Below are positions 27,674 to 36,512 of a stretch of DNA of 64,000 nucleotides, in pieces. The translations under genes and the position numbers were made by a program. Location of the stretch: contig NZ_JAGOID010000003.1 in the NCBI RefSeq assembly GCF_017995835.1, forward strand, positions 1-64,000, written 5' to 3'. The notes beneath the pieces were generated by a model. The model ran no database searches and had not been told where the DNA came from. It was given only the letters and a program-made list of their open reading frames with translations. Position 1 is the stretch's first letter. Each line of letters opens with the position of its first letter. This DNA comes from Amaricoccus sp. (GTDB lineage: Bacteria > Pseudomonadota > Alphaproteobacteria > Rhodobacterales > Rhodobacteraceae).

Positions 27674-28885
27674 TCACGCGAGGGTCTGATCGAGCCAGTC
27701 GAGGATGCGGCGGTTCAGGAGCGACCGCGCGCCCATCTCGCAATGGTCGCCGGCGCCCTCGGCGGCGGTGAAGCGCAGCAACGTCTTCGGGCAGGTCAGC
27801 GCGTCGATGACCTGCTGCGCGGAGCCGCTCAGCGGATCGCTCTCGGCGGCGCATATCAGTGCGGGGCAGCGGATCGCATCGGCGCGGCCGTCGAGGGTGA
27901 AGGCCGAGATCGCCCGGAAGTAGGAGGGGAAATCGCTGACGCCGTGGACCCAGAAGGCGCGCTGCACGATGCTCCAGCGCATCCGGCGCGACCGGCCGAC
28001 GAGGGCTTCGCCGATGCGCGGCGCGAGGACGGCGTCGCCGCCGAGGATGGCGTCCACGTCCTGCGCCGACATGCCCATATGCGTGGCCATCGCGCGAAGC
28101 GGCCCGGCGATGCCCCAGAGGCCGGGGTCGGCGATCACCGCGGCGAGGCGAGGCTCGCCGGCGGCGGCGCGCAGCGCGAGGTGGCCGCCGAGGCTCCAGC
28201 CGGACAGTGCGATGCGGTCGGGATCGACGATCGGCTGCGCGAGGGCGAAGTCGACGGCGGCGGCGACGACGGTCTCCCAGTCCGTGCGCATCGGCATGCC
28301 CTGCTCGTAGAGCATGCCGCCCTGGCCGGGCCCGTCGAACGCGAGGACGTGATAGCCGCGTCGCGCGGCCGCGACGGCGGAGGCGAAATACATGTCGGTG
28401 ACGGTGGCGTCATAGCCGTTGGTCAGGATCAGGAGCGGCCGGACCTCGGTCTCGCGGCCCTCGGCGGGGATGAGGTAGGCGGGCATCGCGGCGCCCCCGA
28501 ACGGGATCGGCGTCGAGGCGACCGGGTGGTCGCCTAGCCCAAGACCGCGGTCGAAGGCGGCGATCTGGCGGCGGTAGGCGGCGAGGAGCCGCGGATCGAC
28601 CGGGAACCCGAAGAGCGGGCGGTAGGACGAGGCGTAGAAGCAGGCGGCGCGCAGGATCGCCGCGCGGGCGCTGGCGACGTGACCAGCGGCGAGCGCCGAC
28701 TCGCCCTCGGCGGCGGCCCGGTCGCCGGCGGCGACCCAGGCGTCGCAGAAGGCCGCATCGTCGCCGTCGCCGACGGCCGCAGCGACCGCGCGGACCTCGC
28801 CGAACTCAGCCCCGCCCCAGGGCGCGTAGGCAAGAGGCATGAGACCGAACTCGTCATGAAGGTCGTTTCGGAACAAGAGGCCCAT
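27674..28885 (-). CDS. Alpha/beta hydrolase with N-terminal cap (FrsA-like group)
   Basis: A 403-residue hydrolase. The first 130 residues are helical and form a cap like that of 2,6-dihydroxypseudooxynicotine hydrolase. The core contains FDGPGQGGMLYEQG, a nucleophile elbow GWSLGG, an Asp in the CAAESDPLS segment and a His in GAGDHCEMGARS, which gives a complete triad. It shares this layout and several segments with the gene at 39222-40424. The substrate is unknown. Confidence 0.8.
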   Translation of the reverse strand: MGLLFRNDLHDEFGLMPLAYAPWGGAEFGEVRAVAAAVGDGDDAAFCDAWVAAGDRAAAEGESALAAGHVASARAAILRAACFYASSYRPLFGFPVDPRLLAAYRRQIAAFDRGLGLGDHPVASTPIPFGGAAMPAYLIPAEGRETEVRPLLILTNGYDATVTDMYFASAVAAARRGYHVLAFDGPGQGGMLYEQGMPMRTDWETVVAAAVDFALAQPIVDPDRIALSGWSLGGHLALRAAAGEPRLAAVIADPGLWGIAGPLRAMATHMGMSAQDVDAILGGDAVLAPRIGEALVGRSRRMRWSIVQRAFWVHGVSDFPSYFRAISAFTLDGRADAIRCPALICAAESDPLSGSAQQVIDALTCPKTLLRFTAAEGAGDHCEMGARSLLNRRILDWLDQTLA

Positions 28886-29156
28886 CGTCGTCTCCGGCTC
28901 GGCGCCGGCGATGCCGGCGCGGGTCAGTCTAGGCCGGCGGGGCGGCGGCCGACAATCGGCCTCTCCCGAGCCACGGCGCGCCGGTCGGGGGAAGCAGGGC
29001 GGGCCGACCTTTGCGGTGAAACTTGTGAAACCTTTGTGAAACGGTCGCGTTCACCATACCCGCGCTTGAGACGAAGGAGCGCCTCGCCTACATTCGAAGA
29101 GCCGGCGCCGGGCCGACGGCGCGCGCCAATGGAGGAGACGACACCTGACCCAACAC

Positions 29157-29570
29157 ATGCCGGCGGCTCCGGCCGCCGCCCCGGCGGAGGCAATTTCGCG
29201 GCGCGCGGGGCTGATCGACGGGAGTACGCTCCTGTCCGCAATCCTCGCCTCGCTCGATGGCGACAAGGCCGAGGATGTCATTGTCATCCCGCTGGCCGGC
29301 AAATCCGAGATGGCCGATCACATGGTCATCGCGACCGGCCGCTCTTCCCGCCAGGTTTCGGCGATCTCCGAAAAGCTCGCCGACCGTCTCAAGTCCGACC
29401 ATGGCACGCTTGTGCGCATGGAGGGCAAGGATCTCGGAGACTGGGTGCTCATCGACGCGGGCGACGTCATCGTGCACGTGTTCCGGCCCGAGGTGCGCGA
29501 CTTCTACCAGCTCGAGAAGATGTGGGCGCCCGAGACCGCACCGCGGCCGCGGCCTGCCGGAACGTCCTGA
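29157..29570 (+). CDS. rsfS: Ribosome silencing factor RsfS
   Basis: RsfS/Iojap protein of 137 residues that binds L14 and blocks subunit joining when nutrients are scarce. Core family segments are KAEDVIVIPLAGKSEMADH, IATGRSSRQV and the DWVLIDAGDVIVHVF end. The ATG at 29157 has no ribosome site at a normal distance, whereas an in-frame CTG at 29145 has GGAGGAG 7 bases upstream, so initiation at CTG is possible. rlmH follows on the same strand, the usual order. Confidence 0.9.
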   Translation: MPAAPAAAPAEAISRRAGLIDGSTLLSAILASLDGDKAEDVIVIPLAGKSEMADHMVIATGRSSRQVSAISEKLADRLKSDHGTLVRMEGKDLGDWVLIDAGDVIVHVFRPEVRDFYQLEKMWAPETAPRPRPAGTS

Positions 29571-29592
29571 CCACCGCGCCGGGTCGGCAGGG

Positions 29593-30063
29593 GTGAAGGT
29601 GGCGATCGTCGCGGTCGGGCGCCTGCGCGCCGGGCCGGAAGCCGCGCTCGTCGCCGACTACCTCGCCCGCTTCGACCGGACCGGTCGGCCACTGGGCATG
29701 GGGCCCGCCAGCGTTCTCGAGGTCGACGATCGTCGCGGCGGCGGGATCGAGGCCGAGGCGGCGCTGATCGCTGCCGCCATCCCGAAGGGCGCGCTGCTCG
29801 TCGCGCTCGACGAACGCGGCGCCAACCCGACCTCGGTGGAGTTCGCGCGGATGCTGCGCCGCTGGGCCGACGACGGAACGCCGTCCGTTGCTTTCGCCAT
29901 CGGCGGAGCCGATGGCCTCGACCCCGGTCTGCGCAGCTGCGCCGGCGTGTCGATCTCCTTTGGACGCATGGTCTGGCCGCACCTCCTCGCCCGCGTGATG
30001 CTCGCCGAGCAGCTCTACCGGGCCGCCACGATCCTGGCCGGCTCGCCCTATCATCGCGCCTGA
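29593..30063 (+). CDS. rlmH: 23S rRNA (pseudouridine-1915-N3)-methyltransferase RlmH
   Basis: SPOUT-family methyltransferase of 156 residues that methylates pseudouridine 1915 in helix 69 of 23S rRNA. The knot region shows VAFAIGGADGLDPGL, and the C-terminus carries the signature RVMLAEQLYRAATI then PYHRA. A GTG start gives the typical VKVAIVAVGRL beginning. It follows rsfS by 22 bp in one transcription unit. Confidence 0.93.
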   Translation: MKVAIVAVGRLRAGPEAALVADYLARFDRTGRPLGMGPASVLEVDDRRGGGIEAEAALIAAAIPKGALLVALDERGANPTSVEFARMLRRWADDGTPSVAFAIGGADGLDPGLRSCAGVSISFGRMVWPHLLARVMLAEQLYRAATILAGSPYHRA

Positions 30064-30129
30064 TCCTTGCCGCGGTGGCCTCCGACGGATAAGTCTCCGG
30101 GGTTTTCAGGATTCCGCTGCGGGACAAGC

Positions 30130-31614
30130 ATGGCCGAACTCGCCTACAAGGAGCCGGAGCCAAAGATCGTCGCCGGCGCGAGGGGCGACTGGGAGCTGGT
30201 GATCGGGCTCGAGGTCCACGCCCAGGTGACGTCGCGGGCCAAGCTGTTCTCCGGCGCCTCGACCGCCTTTGGCTCCGAGCCGAACACGAACGTGTCGCTG
30301 GTCGACGCGGCGATGCCCGGGATGCTGCCGGTCCTCAACGCCTTCTGCATCGAGCAGGCCGTTCGCACCGGCCTCGGCCTCAAGGCGAAGGTCAACCTCT
30401 TTTCGCGCTTCGACCGCAAGAACTACTTCTACCCCGACCTGCCGCAGGGCTACCAGATCAGCCAGCTCTATCATCCGATCGTCGGCGAGGGCGAGGTGCT
30501 GGTGGACATGGCGCCGGGCGTCGCCCGCAAAGTGCGGGTGGAGCGCATCCACCTGGAGCAGGACGCCGGCAAGTCGATCCACGACCTCGATCCGGAGGCG
30601 ACGCTCGTGGATCTCAACCGGACCGGCGTCGCGCTGATGGAGATCGTCTCGCGCCCCGACATCCGCGGCCCAGAGGAGGCGGCGGAATACGTCCGCAAGC
30701 TGCGCCAGATCCTGCGCTATCTCGGCACCTGCGACGGCAACATGCAGGAAGGCTCGCTCCGGGCCGACGTCAACCTTTCGGTCCGGCCCAAGGGCTCGAC
30801 CGAGCTTGGCACGCGCTGCGAGATCAAGAACATGAACTCGATGCGGTTCATCCAGCAGGCGATCGAGTACGAGGCCCGCCGGCAGATCGCCATCCTCGAG
30901 GACGGCGGGACGGTGGAGCAGGAAACCCGGCTCTACGATCCGAACCGGGGTGAGACCCGGTCGATGCGCTCCAAGGAGGAGGCGCACGACTACCGCTATT
31001 TCCCCGACCCGGACCTCCTGCCGCTGGAACTCGATCGGGCCTGGGTCGACGCGATCGCCGCCGGGTTGCCGGAGCTGCCGGACGCGAAGAAGGCCCGGTT
31101 CGTCATGGACTACGGCATGACGGAGTACGACGCGGGCGTGCTGACGGCCGAGGTAACGTCCGCCGATTTCTTCGAGGCGGTCGCGAAGGGCCGCGACGGC
31201 AAGCAGGCGGCGAACTGGGTCATCAACGAGCTCTTCGGCCGCCTGAACAAGGAAGGCCGGACCATCGAGACGAGTCCGATCTCGCCGGCTCAGCTCGGCG
31301 GGTTGCTCGATCTGATCGGAACGGGCGAGATCTCCGGCAAGATTGGCAAGGATGTCTTCGAGATCCTGTGGACAGAAGGCGGCGACCCGGCGGAGATCGT
31401 GGCCGCACGCGGCCTGAAGCAGGTGACGGACACCGGCGCGATCTCGGCCGCGGTGGACGAGGTGATCGCGGCGAACCCGGACAAGGTGGCTGCGGCGAAG
31501 GCCAAGCCCTCGATGGCGGGGTGGTTCGTCGGACAAGTGATGAAGGCGACCGGCGGCAAGGCGAATCCGCAGGCCGTCAATGATCTGGTCAAGGCGCGAC
31601 TCGGCCTCGACTGA
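30130..31614 (+). CDS. gatB: Aspartyl/glutamyl-tRNA(Asn/Gln) amidotransferase subunit B
   Basis: GatB, 494 residues, which binds and phosphorylates misacylated Glu-tRNA-Gln or Asp-tRNA-Asn and amidates it with ammonia supplied by GatA. Family blocks seen are [30 protein letters not shown], the [17 protein letters not shown] signature and the YqeY-like tail. The start [11 protein letters not shown] follows a 66-bp gap after rlmH. gatA and gatC are not in the window. Confidence 0.96.
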   Translation: MAELAYKEPEPKIVAGARGDWELVIGLEVHAQVTSRAKLFSGASTAFGSEPNTNVSLVDAAMPGMLPVLNAFCIEQAVRTGLGLKAKVNLFSRFDRKNYFYPDLPQGYQISQLYHPIVGEGEVLVDMAPGVARKVRVERIHLEQDAGKSIHDLDPEATLVDLNRTGVALMEIVSRPDIRGPEEAAEYVRKLRQILRYLGTCDGNMQEGSLRADVNLSVRPKGSTELGTRCEIKNMNSMRFIQQAIEYEARRQIAILEDGGTVEQETRLYDPNRGETRSMRSKEEAHDYRYFPDPDLLPLELDRAWVDAIAAGLPELPDAKKARFVMDYGMTEYDAGVLTAEVTSADFFEAVAKGRDGKQAANWVINELFGRLNKEGRTIETSPISPAQLGGLLDLIGTGEISGKIGKDVFEILWTEGGDPAEIVAARGLKQVTDTGAISAAVDEVIAANPDKVAAAKAKPSMAGWFVGQVMKATGGKANPQAVNDLVKARLGLD

Positions 31615-31631
31615 AAGCGGAGAGGGGTCGA

Positions 31632-32066
31632 ATGACATACGAATACAAGGTCGCTCCGGCCCCACGCCGGCCGAAGAAGATGAAGGGCATGAAGTCCGCC
31701 GAGGCATTCGCCGCAACGCTCGCGGAGGCCATCAACGTCGCCGCGCGCGAGGGCTGGGAGTACGTCCGCGCCGAGTCGCTGCCGGCGATCGAGGGCGGCG
31801 GCTGGTTCCGCCGCGGTTCGGAGACGGTCGAGACGGTGCTGATCTTCCGGCGCGCCCGGACCAGCGCCGAGCCGAGGCTCGCCGCGGCGCGGGTGGAGGC
31901 GGGGATGGTCGAGACGCCCCCGGGTCCGCGCCTCGGCACGGTCGACCGGCCGGTTCCCGCCGCCGCGGCCTCGCCGCTGCGCCGCGAGCCGCGGATCGCG
32001 GAACCGTCGCCATCGGCCCCGACGCCGCCGCTGCGGCAGACGCCCCGGATCGGACCGGCAGATTAG
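31632..32066 (+). CDS. DUF4177 domain-containing protein
   Basis: A 144-residue protein with the short DUF4177 fold in the first 75 residues (MTYEYKVAPAP, EGWEYVRAESLP, TVLIFRR) and a proline/alanine-rich, probably disordered C-terminal half. It begins 17 bp after gatB and is likely in the same transcript. It is cytoplasmic with no signal. The function of DUF4177 is unknown. Confidence 0.75.
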   Translation: MTYEYKVAPAPRRPKKMKGMKSAEAFAATLAEAINVAAREGWEYVRAESLPAIEGGGWFRRGSETVETVLIFRRARTSAEPRLAAARVEAGMVETPPGPRLGTVDRPVPAAAASPLRREPRIAEPSPSAPTPPLRQTPRIGPAD

Positions 32067-32075
32067 GAGCACACC

Positions 32076-32357
32076 CTAGGCGTCCCTCTCCCCCGAAAGC
32101 TCGAGAGCCAGCGCGTGAAGGCCGGAGGCCAGTTCGTCCCGAAGGGCGGCGTGGACGGCCCGGGATCGCTCGATCCGGGTCTTGCCGTCGAAGGCGGCGC
32201 ACCGCATGACGACTCGGTAGTGCGTGTGGCCGCCTTCGCGCCAGCCGCCGTGACCGCGGTGCTGTTCGCTCTCGTCGATCACGTCCAGGGACACGGGAGC
32301 GAACTCCTCCGACAGCTTCTCGTAGACCGATCTCGTCGAGTATGGCGGCGCTTGCAT
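32076..32357 (-). CDS. BolA family protein
   Basis: A 93-residue BolA-like protein. These partner monothiol glutaredoxins in binding [2Fe-2S] clusters and are linked to iron-sulfur trafficking and stress shape control. The segments DESEQHRGHGGWREGGHTHY and FDGKTRIERSRAVHAAL match the family. The ATG at 32357 follows GGAGAG and yields a normal N-terminus. A J-domain gene diverges after 97 bp, an arrangement common in Rhodobacterales. Confidence 0.88.
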   Translation of the reverse strand: MQAPPYSTRSVYEKLSEEFAPVSLDVIDESEQHRGHGGWREGGHTHYRVVMRCAAFDGKTRIERSRAVHAALRDELASGLHALALELSGERDA

Positions 32358-32454
32358 CGCTCTCCCCTGCCTCGCGCGGGTCTTGGCCCGCCCGCGCAAA
32401 AGACTAGACTGATACGCCCCGAGTCGAACAGACGAGTCGAAAGGCCTACGTCCG

Positions 32455-33117
32455 ATGCGCCGACCCTCTTCCCCCTTCAACTTCGACATCTCCGCCAGCG
32501 CGGACAAGAAGCGGCGGGCGCGGACGCGCGGGGCATCCGGCGTAGAGACGGGGCGGAAGTGCGACAAGCCGGGCTGCGACAAACCCGGCCGGTTCCGGGC
32601 GCCGAAGTCTCCCGACCAGCTCGACGACTTCTTCTGGTTCTGTCTCGATCACGTGCGCGAATACAATCTGAAGTGGAATTTCTTTCAGGACCAGTCGGAG
32701 GCCGAGCTGGAACGACAGTTCGCGGCCGACCGGGTCTGGGACCGGCCGACCCGGCCGTTCAGCGAGACGGTGGCGGGCCGTGGCGCGACGCCGCATGCCG
32801 AGGGGCGGGCTTGGGCTCGGTTCGGGTTTCACGATCCGATGGAGGCGCTCGGGGACAAGGGGACGCTGAACCCGGGCGGAGATGCCGGGCCGGCCGTGCG
32901 GCCGCAAAGGCGGCTGCCGCCGACGGAGCGCAAGGCGCTCGAGATCCTCGACGCGCAGGACACCCAGTCGAAATCCGAGATCCGGCAGATTTACAAGGCG
33001 TTGGTCAAGGATCTGCACCCCGACATGAACGGGGGCAAGCGCGACGACGAGGCGCGTCTGACCGAGGTCGTATGGGCCTGGGAGCAGATCAAGGCGAGCC
33101 GCAGCTTTCCGGACTGA
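32455..33117 (+). CDS. J domain-containing protein
   Basis: A 220-residue cytoplasmic protein with a J domain at its C-terminus instead of the usual N-terminus; the HPD tripeptide is in VKDLHPDMNGG, near residue 183. The N-terminal part has a KCDKPGCDKPGRFRAPK cysteine stretch and an aromatic WFCLDHVREYN segment that could bind metal. It probably stimulates DnaK on a dedicated client. It is divergent from the BolA gene. Confidence 0.85.
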   Translation: MRRPSSPFNFDISASADKKRRARTRGASGVETGRKCDKPGCDKPGRFRAPKSPDQLDDFFWFCLDHVREYNLKWNFFQDQSEAELERQFAADRVWDRPTRPFSETVAGRGATPHAEGRAWARFGFHDPMEALGDKGTLNPGGDAGPAVRPQRRLPPTERKALEILDAQDTQSKSEIRQIYKALVKDLHPDMNGGKRDDEARLTEVVWAWEQIKASRSFPD

Positions 33118-33131
33118 GGCGGCATCGGCGG

Positions 33132-33172
33132 ATGCGCAATGCATGCACAAACCATGCACAACCCATATGCAT
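33132..33172 (-). repeat. Dispersed 41-bp GTGCAT element, copy 2
   Basis: Reading on the minus strand, ATGCATATG is followed by GTGCAT, GTGCAT and a degenerate GCGCAT with 11-bp spacing. It matches copy 1 (12500-12540) at 34 of 41 positions but lies in the opposite orientation. It lies in the space between the convergent J-domain and adenosine kinase genes, so it is not an ordinary promoter element for either. Confidence 0.7.
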
Positions 33173-33211
33173 GGTCGTGTGCATGACCGTCGACGCCGGA
33201 GTCGCGGGCGC

Positions 33212-34207
33212 TCAGGCCAGCCCGGCGGCGGCGAAAAGCGCGCGCAGGTCGGCTTCGGGCCGCGCGCCGTAGTGCGAGATCACCTCGCCGGCGGCGACGC
33301 AGCCCATGCGGGCGCTGTCGAGCCAGCTCCGGCCGGTCGTCACGCCGTGGAGCAGGCCCGCGGCGAAGAGATCGCCCGCGCCGGTGGCGTCCACCACCCG
33401 CACCGGCGCGGCTTCGGCGTGGACGCGCAGGTCGCCGGCGATCACGTGCGCGCCCTTCGCGCCCACGGTGCAGGCGGTGACGGGGACGTCGGCGCGCGCG
33501 CGGCCTATCGCGGTTTCGAGATCGTCGGTCTGGTAGAGCGACTTCAGTTCGTGCTCGTTGGCGACGAGGAGGTCGACATCGGCCCGGATCATCGCGAGGA
33601 AGGCGTCGCGGTGACGCTCGACGCAGAACGGATCGGACAGCGTGATCGCCACCCTTCCGCCCGCGGCCCTCGCGGCGCGGATCGCCCGGGCGAAGGCGGC
33701 ATGACTCTCCGGCCCGTCGAAGCGGTAGCCTTCGAGGAAGATCCACTCGGTCGCGGCCATCTGCGCCTCGTCGATGTCTTCGGGCGCGAGATGCTCGGAA
33801 ACGCCGAGATAGGTGTTCATCGACCGCTCGCCGTCAGGCGAGACCAGCACCAGACAGCGGCCCGTCTCCTCGGGATGGCCCTTCGGCGCCAGCGGCGTGT
33901 CGTAACCCGCCCCGAGCGAGCGCAGGTCGTGGGCGAAGATCGCGCCGAGCTGGTCGTCCTTGACCTTGCCGACATAGGCGGTCCGCGACCCCAGGACGGC
34001 GAGGCCTGCCACGGTATTCGCCGCCGAACCGCCCGAGACCTCGCGCGCCGCCCCCATCGCGCCGTAAAGCTCGATCGCGCGCGCCGTGCCGATCAGCTGC
34101 ATGATGCCGCGCTCGACGCCCATGCGTTCCAGAAACTCCTCCTCGATGGAGGCGATCACGTCGACAAGCGCGTTGCCGACGCCCACGACCTGAAGCGGCT
34201 TCGTCAC
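33212..34207 (-). CDS. Adenosine kinase (PfkB family)
   Basis: PfkB-family sugar/nucleoside kinase of 331 residues, closest to bacterial adenosine kinases. The first signature is GGSAANTVAGLAVLG and the second, containing the catalytic Asp, is DATGAGDLFAAGLLHG. It would phosphorylate adenosine to AMP for salvage; specificity is inferred from overall resemblance. A GTG at 34207 overlaps the nth stop by 4 bp, so the two genes are coupled. Confidence 0.88.
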   Translation of the reverse strand: MTKPLQVVGVGNALVDVIASIEEEFLERMGVERGIMQLIGTARAIELYGAMGAAREVSGGSAANTVAGLAVLGSRTAYVGKVKDDQLGAIFAHDLRSLGAGYDTPLAPKGHPEETGRCLVLVSPDGERSMNTYLGVSEHLAPEDIDEAQMAATEWIFLEGYRFDGPESHAAFARAIRAARAAGGRVAITLSDPFCVERHRDAFLAMIRADVDLLVANEHELKSLYQTDDLETAIGRARADVPVTACTVGAKGAHVIAGDLRVHAEAAPVRVVDATGAGDLFAAGLLHGVTTGRSWLDSARMGCVAAGEVISHYGARPEADLRALFAAAGLA

Positions 34208-34848
34208 AGGGTCTTCTCCTCGTAGGGGCAGAGATCCGCGATAAGGCAGCGGCCGCAGGCAGGCTTGCGCGCGACACAGATATAGCGGCCATGCAGGATC
34301 AGCCAGTGATGGGCATGGAGTTGAAAGCGCGCGGGCACCCGATCCTCGAGCGCACGCTCCACCGTAAGAACGTCGGCGCCCGGCGCGATCCCGGTGCGGT
34401 TCGCGATGCGGAAGACATGGGTGTCGACCGCCATCGCCGGCAGCTTCCACCAGGTGTTGAGCACGACGTTCGCGGTCTTGCGGCCCACCCCGGGCAGGTG
34501 TTGCAGCGCCGCGCGCGAGGACGGAACCTCGCCGCCGAACTCGTCGATCAGGATGCGCGACAGCGCCATCACGTTCTTCGCCTTGTTGCGGAAGAGCCCG
34601 ATGGTGCGGATGTGCTCGATCAGTCGCTCCTCGCCGAGCTCGATCATCCGCGCCGGAGTGTCGGCGACCTGGAACAGCGCCTCGGTGGCGCGGTTCACCC
34701 CCTTGTCGGTCGCTTGGGCGGACAGCGCGACCGCGACGAGGAGGGTATAGGCGTTCACATGCCGGAGTTCACCCTTCGGCTCGGGCTCGGCGGCCTCGAA
34801 GCGGCGGAATATCTCCGAGACGGTGGCGTAGTCGAGAGCGGCGGCCAT
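34204..34848 (-). CDS. nth: Endonuclease III
   Basis: Base-excision-repair DNA glycosylase/AP lyase of 214 residues acting on oxidised pyrimidines. The helix-hairpin-helix LPGVGRKTANVV contains the catalytic Lys, and AMAVDTHVFR supplies the catalytic Asp. The C-terminal Cys-x6-Cys-x2-Cys-x5-Cys set for the [4Fe-4S] cluster begins at CVARKPACGRC. It leads a two-gene unit with adenosine kinase. Confidence 0.95.
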   Translation of the reverse strand: MAAALDYATVSEIFRRFEAAEPEPKGELRHVNAYTLLVAVALSAQATDKGVNRATEALFQVADTPARMIELGEERLIEHIRTIGLFRNKAKNVMALSRILIDEFGGEVPSSRAALQHLPGVGRKTANVVLNTWWKLPAMAVDTHVFRIANRTGIAPGADVLTVERALEDRVPARFQLHAHHWLILHGRYICVARKPACGRCLIADLCPYEEKTL

Positions 34849-35007
34849 GGCGGTCCGCTATGGCCGGGGAACGGTTGCGCCGCAAGTGCGTTTGACGAAT
34901 TGACCGGCGACGCGCAGCCGCTGCGCGCAACGATTGATGGAACGGCGTTGCTGCGCGGCGGAGTTCTGGGTAGAACGCCATCACGAGCCAACAAAAGGAT
35001 ACAGGCA

Positions 35008-35259
35008 ATGATCCGCGCCTTGACCCCTGTCGCCATCGCCATCGCGATGCTCGGCCTTGCGGCCTGCACCAACGCGGACGGCACCCGCAACAACCAGATG
35101 ACGGGCGCCACGGTCGGAGCCCTCGGCGGCGCCGCCGCCGGCAACCTGATCGGCGGCGACAGCCGCTCGACGCTGATCGGCGCGGGCGTCGGCGCCGCGG
35201 GCGGTGCGCTGCTCGGCCGGCAGCAGGACTGCCGTCAAGATCCGAACGCGGTCTGCTGA
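35008..35259 (+). CDS. Glycine-zipper lipoprotein 1
   Basis: An 83-residue predicted lipoprotein. The lipobox is LAAC with the modified Cys at position 20. Two glycine-zipper stretches follow (VGALGGAAAGNLIGG and GAGVGAAGGALLG), joined by a DSRSTL linker. The C-terminus has two cysteines. AAAGGA precedes the ATG. It resembles 17-kDa surface antigen/OmpA-linked glycine-zipper proteins and is followed by a paralogue. Envelope role inferred. Confidence 0.8.
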   Translation: MIRALTPVAIAIAMLGLAACTNADGTRNNQMTGATVGALGGAAAGNLIGGDSRSTLIGAGVGAAGGALLGRQQDCRQDPNAVC

Positions 35260-35337
35260 TCAATTGATCGCAACCGTTACGAAGCCGCCCCGGCCCCGGC
35301 CGGGGCTCGTGATGATTCCGCCAAGGAAGACAGTTCC

Positions 35338-35559
35338 ATGTTTCGAATGCTCTCCCTCGCCGCCATCGCGGCGCTTGGCCTTGCGGCCTGCTCGTCGAAT
35401 GCAACCGGCAACAACCCCGTCGCCACCAGCGCCGCCACGGGAGCCGTGATCGGCGGCGTCGCGGGCAACGTCGTCGGCGGCAATTCGCGCTCGACGCTCG
35501 CCGGCGCGGCCGCAGGCACCGCGGCCGGCATCGCCGTCGGCGCGGCCGTCAATCCGTAG
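35338..35559 (+). CDS. Glycine-zipper lipoprotein 2
   Basis: A 73-residue predicted lipoprotein with lipobox LAAC (Cys18) and one long glycine-zipper region around a NSRSTL linker. The plan and the linker match the preceding gene, so the two are a tandem duplication that has since diverged; this copy lacks the C-terminal cysteine pair. It should be anchored in an envelope membrane. Function is unknown. Confidence 0.75.
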   Translation: MFRMLSLAAIAALGLAACSSNATGNNPVATSAATGAVIGGVAGNVVGGNSRSTLAGAAAGTAAGIAVGAAVNP

Positions 35560-35568
35560 GAAATCGGC

Positions 35569-35592
35569 GGGCGCGTCGGTTGGGGCGCGCCC
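35569..35592 (+). terminator. Hairpin after the glycine-zipper lipoprotein pair
   Basis: GGGCGCG (35569-35575) and CGCGCCC (35586-35592) pair perfectly around a 10-base loop just after the second lipoprotein gene. No T-run follows, so it may be a Rho-assisted or RNA-stabilising end. It also lies between convergent genes and could serve both. Confidence 0.35.
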
Positions 35593-35607
35593 TCGTGCCT
35601 GTCGCCC

Positions 35608-35925
35608 TCAGGAAGCGCAGTTCCGGCATTTTGGAGTGGCCGGGACGACGTTGAGCCGCTCCTCGGAGATCGGATCGCCGCAGGTCACGCAGATGCCGTA
35701 CTCGCCACGGTCCATTCGGCCGAGCGCCGCCTCGATCATGCGGATCTCCTGCAATCCGGCGGCGCCGAGATCCTCGAGCATCTCGTCCGCCTCGCGCTCA
35801 ATGGCCGCCTCGGCGAACATCGTGCTGTGCGGCTGATCGAGTTCGCTGTCGATCTTTACCAGCCGCGAGCGCAGCTCCGCAAGCCTCGTCAGCAGCTGTT
35901 CCTTGCGTTCTTCCAGCGGGATCAT
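35608..35925 (-). CDS. DksA/TraR family C4-type zinc-finger protein
   Basis: A 105-residue protein with an N-terminal coiled coil (about residues 3-35) and a C-terminal four-cysteine zinc finger, CVTCGD through PKCRNC. The GEYGICVTCGDPISEERL segment is the family hallmark. Small DksA-like proteins enter the RNA polymerase secondary channel; this one is shorter than E. coli DksA, so its effect on ppGpp responses is uncertain. The ATG at 35925 follows AGGG. Confidence 0.85.
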   Translation of the reverse strand: MIPLEERKEQLLTRLAELRSRLVKIDSELDQPHSTMFAEAAIEREADEMLEDLGAAGLQEIRMIEAALGRMDRGEYGICVTCGDPISEERLNVVPATPKCRNCAS

Positions 35926-36016
35926 CACGGCCCTCCCCGGTGGCGAGTGTGCGCCGGAACCGCGGGACGACACAAGCCCGCCCCACGACGGGCCGGTCGT
36001 CAGCAGCCTCCGGCGG

Positions 36017-36508
36017 TCAGTGCAGTTTGGCGCCGACCTCGGCGATGGCCTGATCTATGAGCGCGGTGCGGTCCGCGACCTTGAGATCCTTTCCGATCAC
36101 CTCGGCGGCGGCTGCCACGGCGACGGAAACCGCCCGATCCTTGACCTGGCGGATCGCCGCCTTCTCGGCCGCGGCGATCTGGTCGGTGGCGGTCTGGAGC
36201 CGGCGCGCCATGGTGCGGCGGATGTCGTCCTTGGCGACCTCCGCGGCGCGCGCGGCCTCCGCCTTTGCCGCGGCGACGATGTCGTCGGCCTGAGCCTTGA
36301 CCTCTCTCTGCTTGCGCTCGAAGCTCGCTAGCAGGCTCTGCGCCTCCTCGCGCAGCGCCCGGGCCTCGTCGAGCTCCTGGCGGATGCGGGTCGCCCGCTC
36401 GTCGAGCTTGGCGGAGATCAGAGCCAGGACCTTGTAGTAGAGCAGGATCCCGACGAAGATCAGGAAGCCAATGCCGACGACGATGTTGGTGTTGTTGAGG
36501 AAGCTCAT
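36017..36508 (-). CDS. atpF: F0F1 ATP synthase subunit b
   Basis: Peripheral-stalk subunit b, 163 residues. One N-terminal membrane helix (about residues 8-28) is followed by a long charged helix. With b' it forms the heterodimeric stalk linking the a subunit to F1. It is the last gene of the F0 operon, 4 bp after b'. In this group the F1 genes lie elsewhere, and none is present in the window. Confidence 0.93.
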   Translation of the reverse strand: MSFLNNTNIVVGIGFLIFVGILLYYKVLALISAKLDERATRIRQELDEARALREEAQSLLASFERKQREVKAQADDIVAAAKAEAARAAEVAKDDIRRTMARRLQTATDQIAAAEKAAIRQVKDRAVSVAVAAAAEVIGKDLKVADRTALIDQAIAEVGAKLH

Positions 36509-36512
36509 ATCG

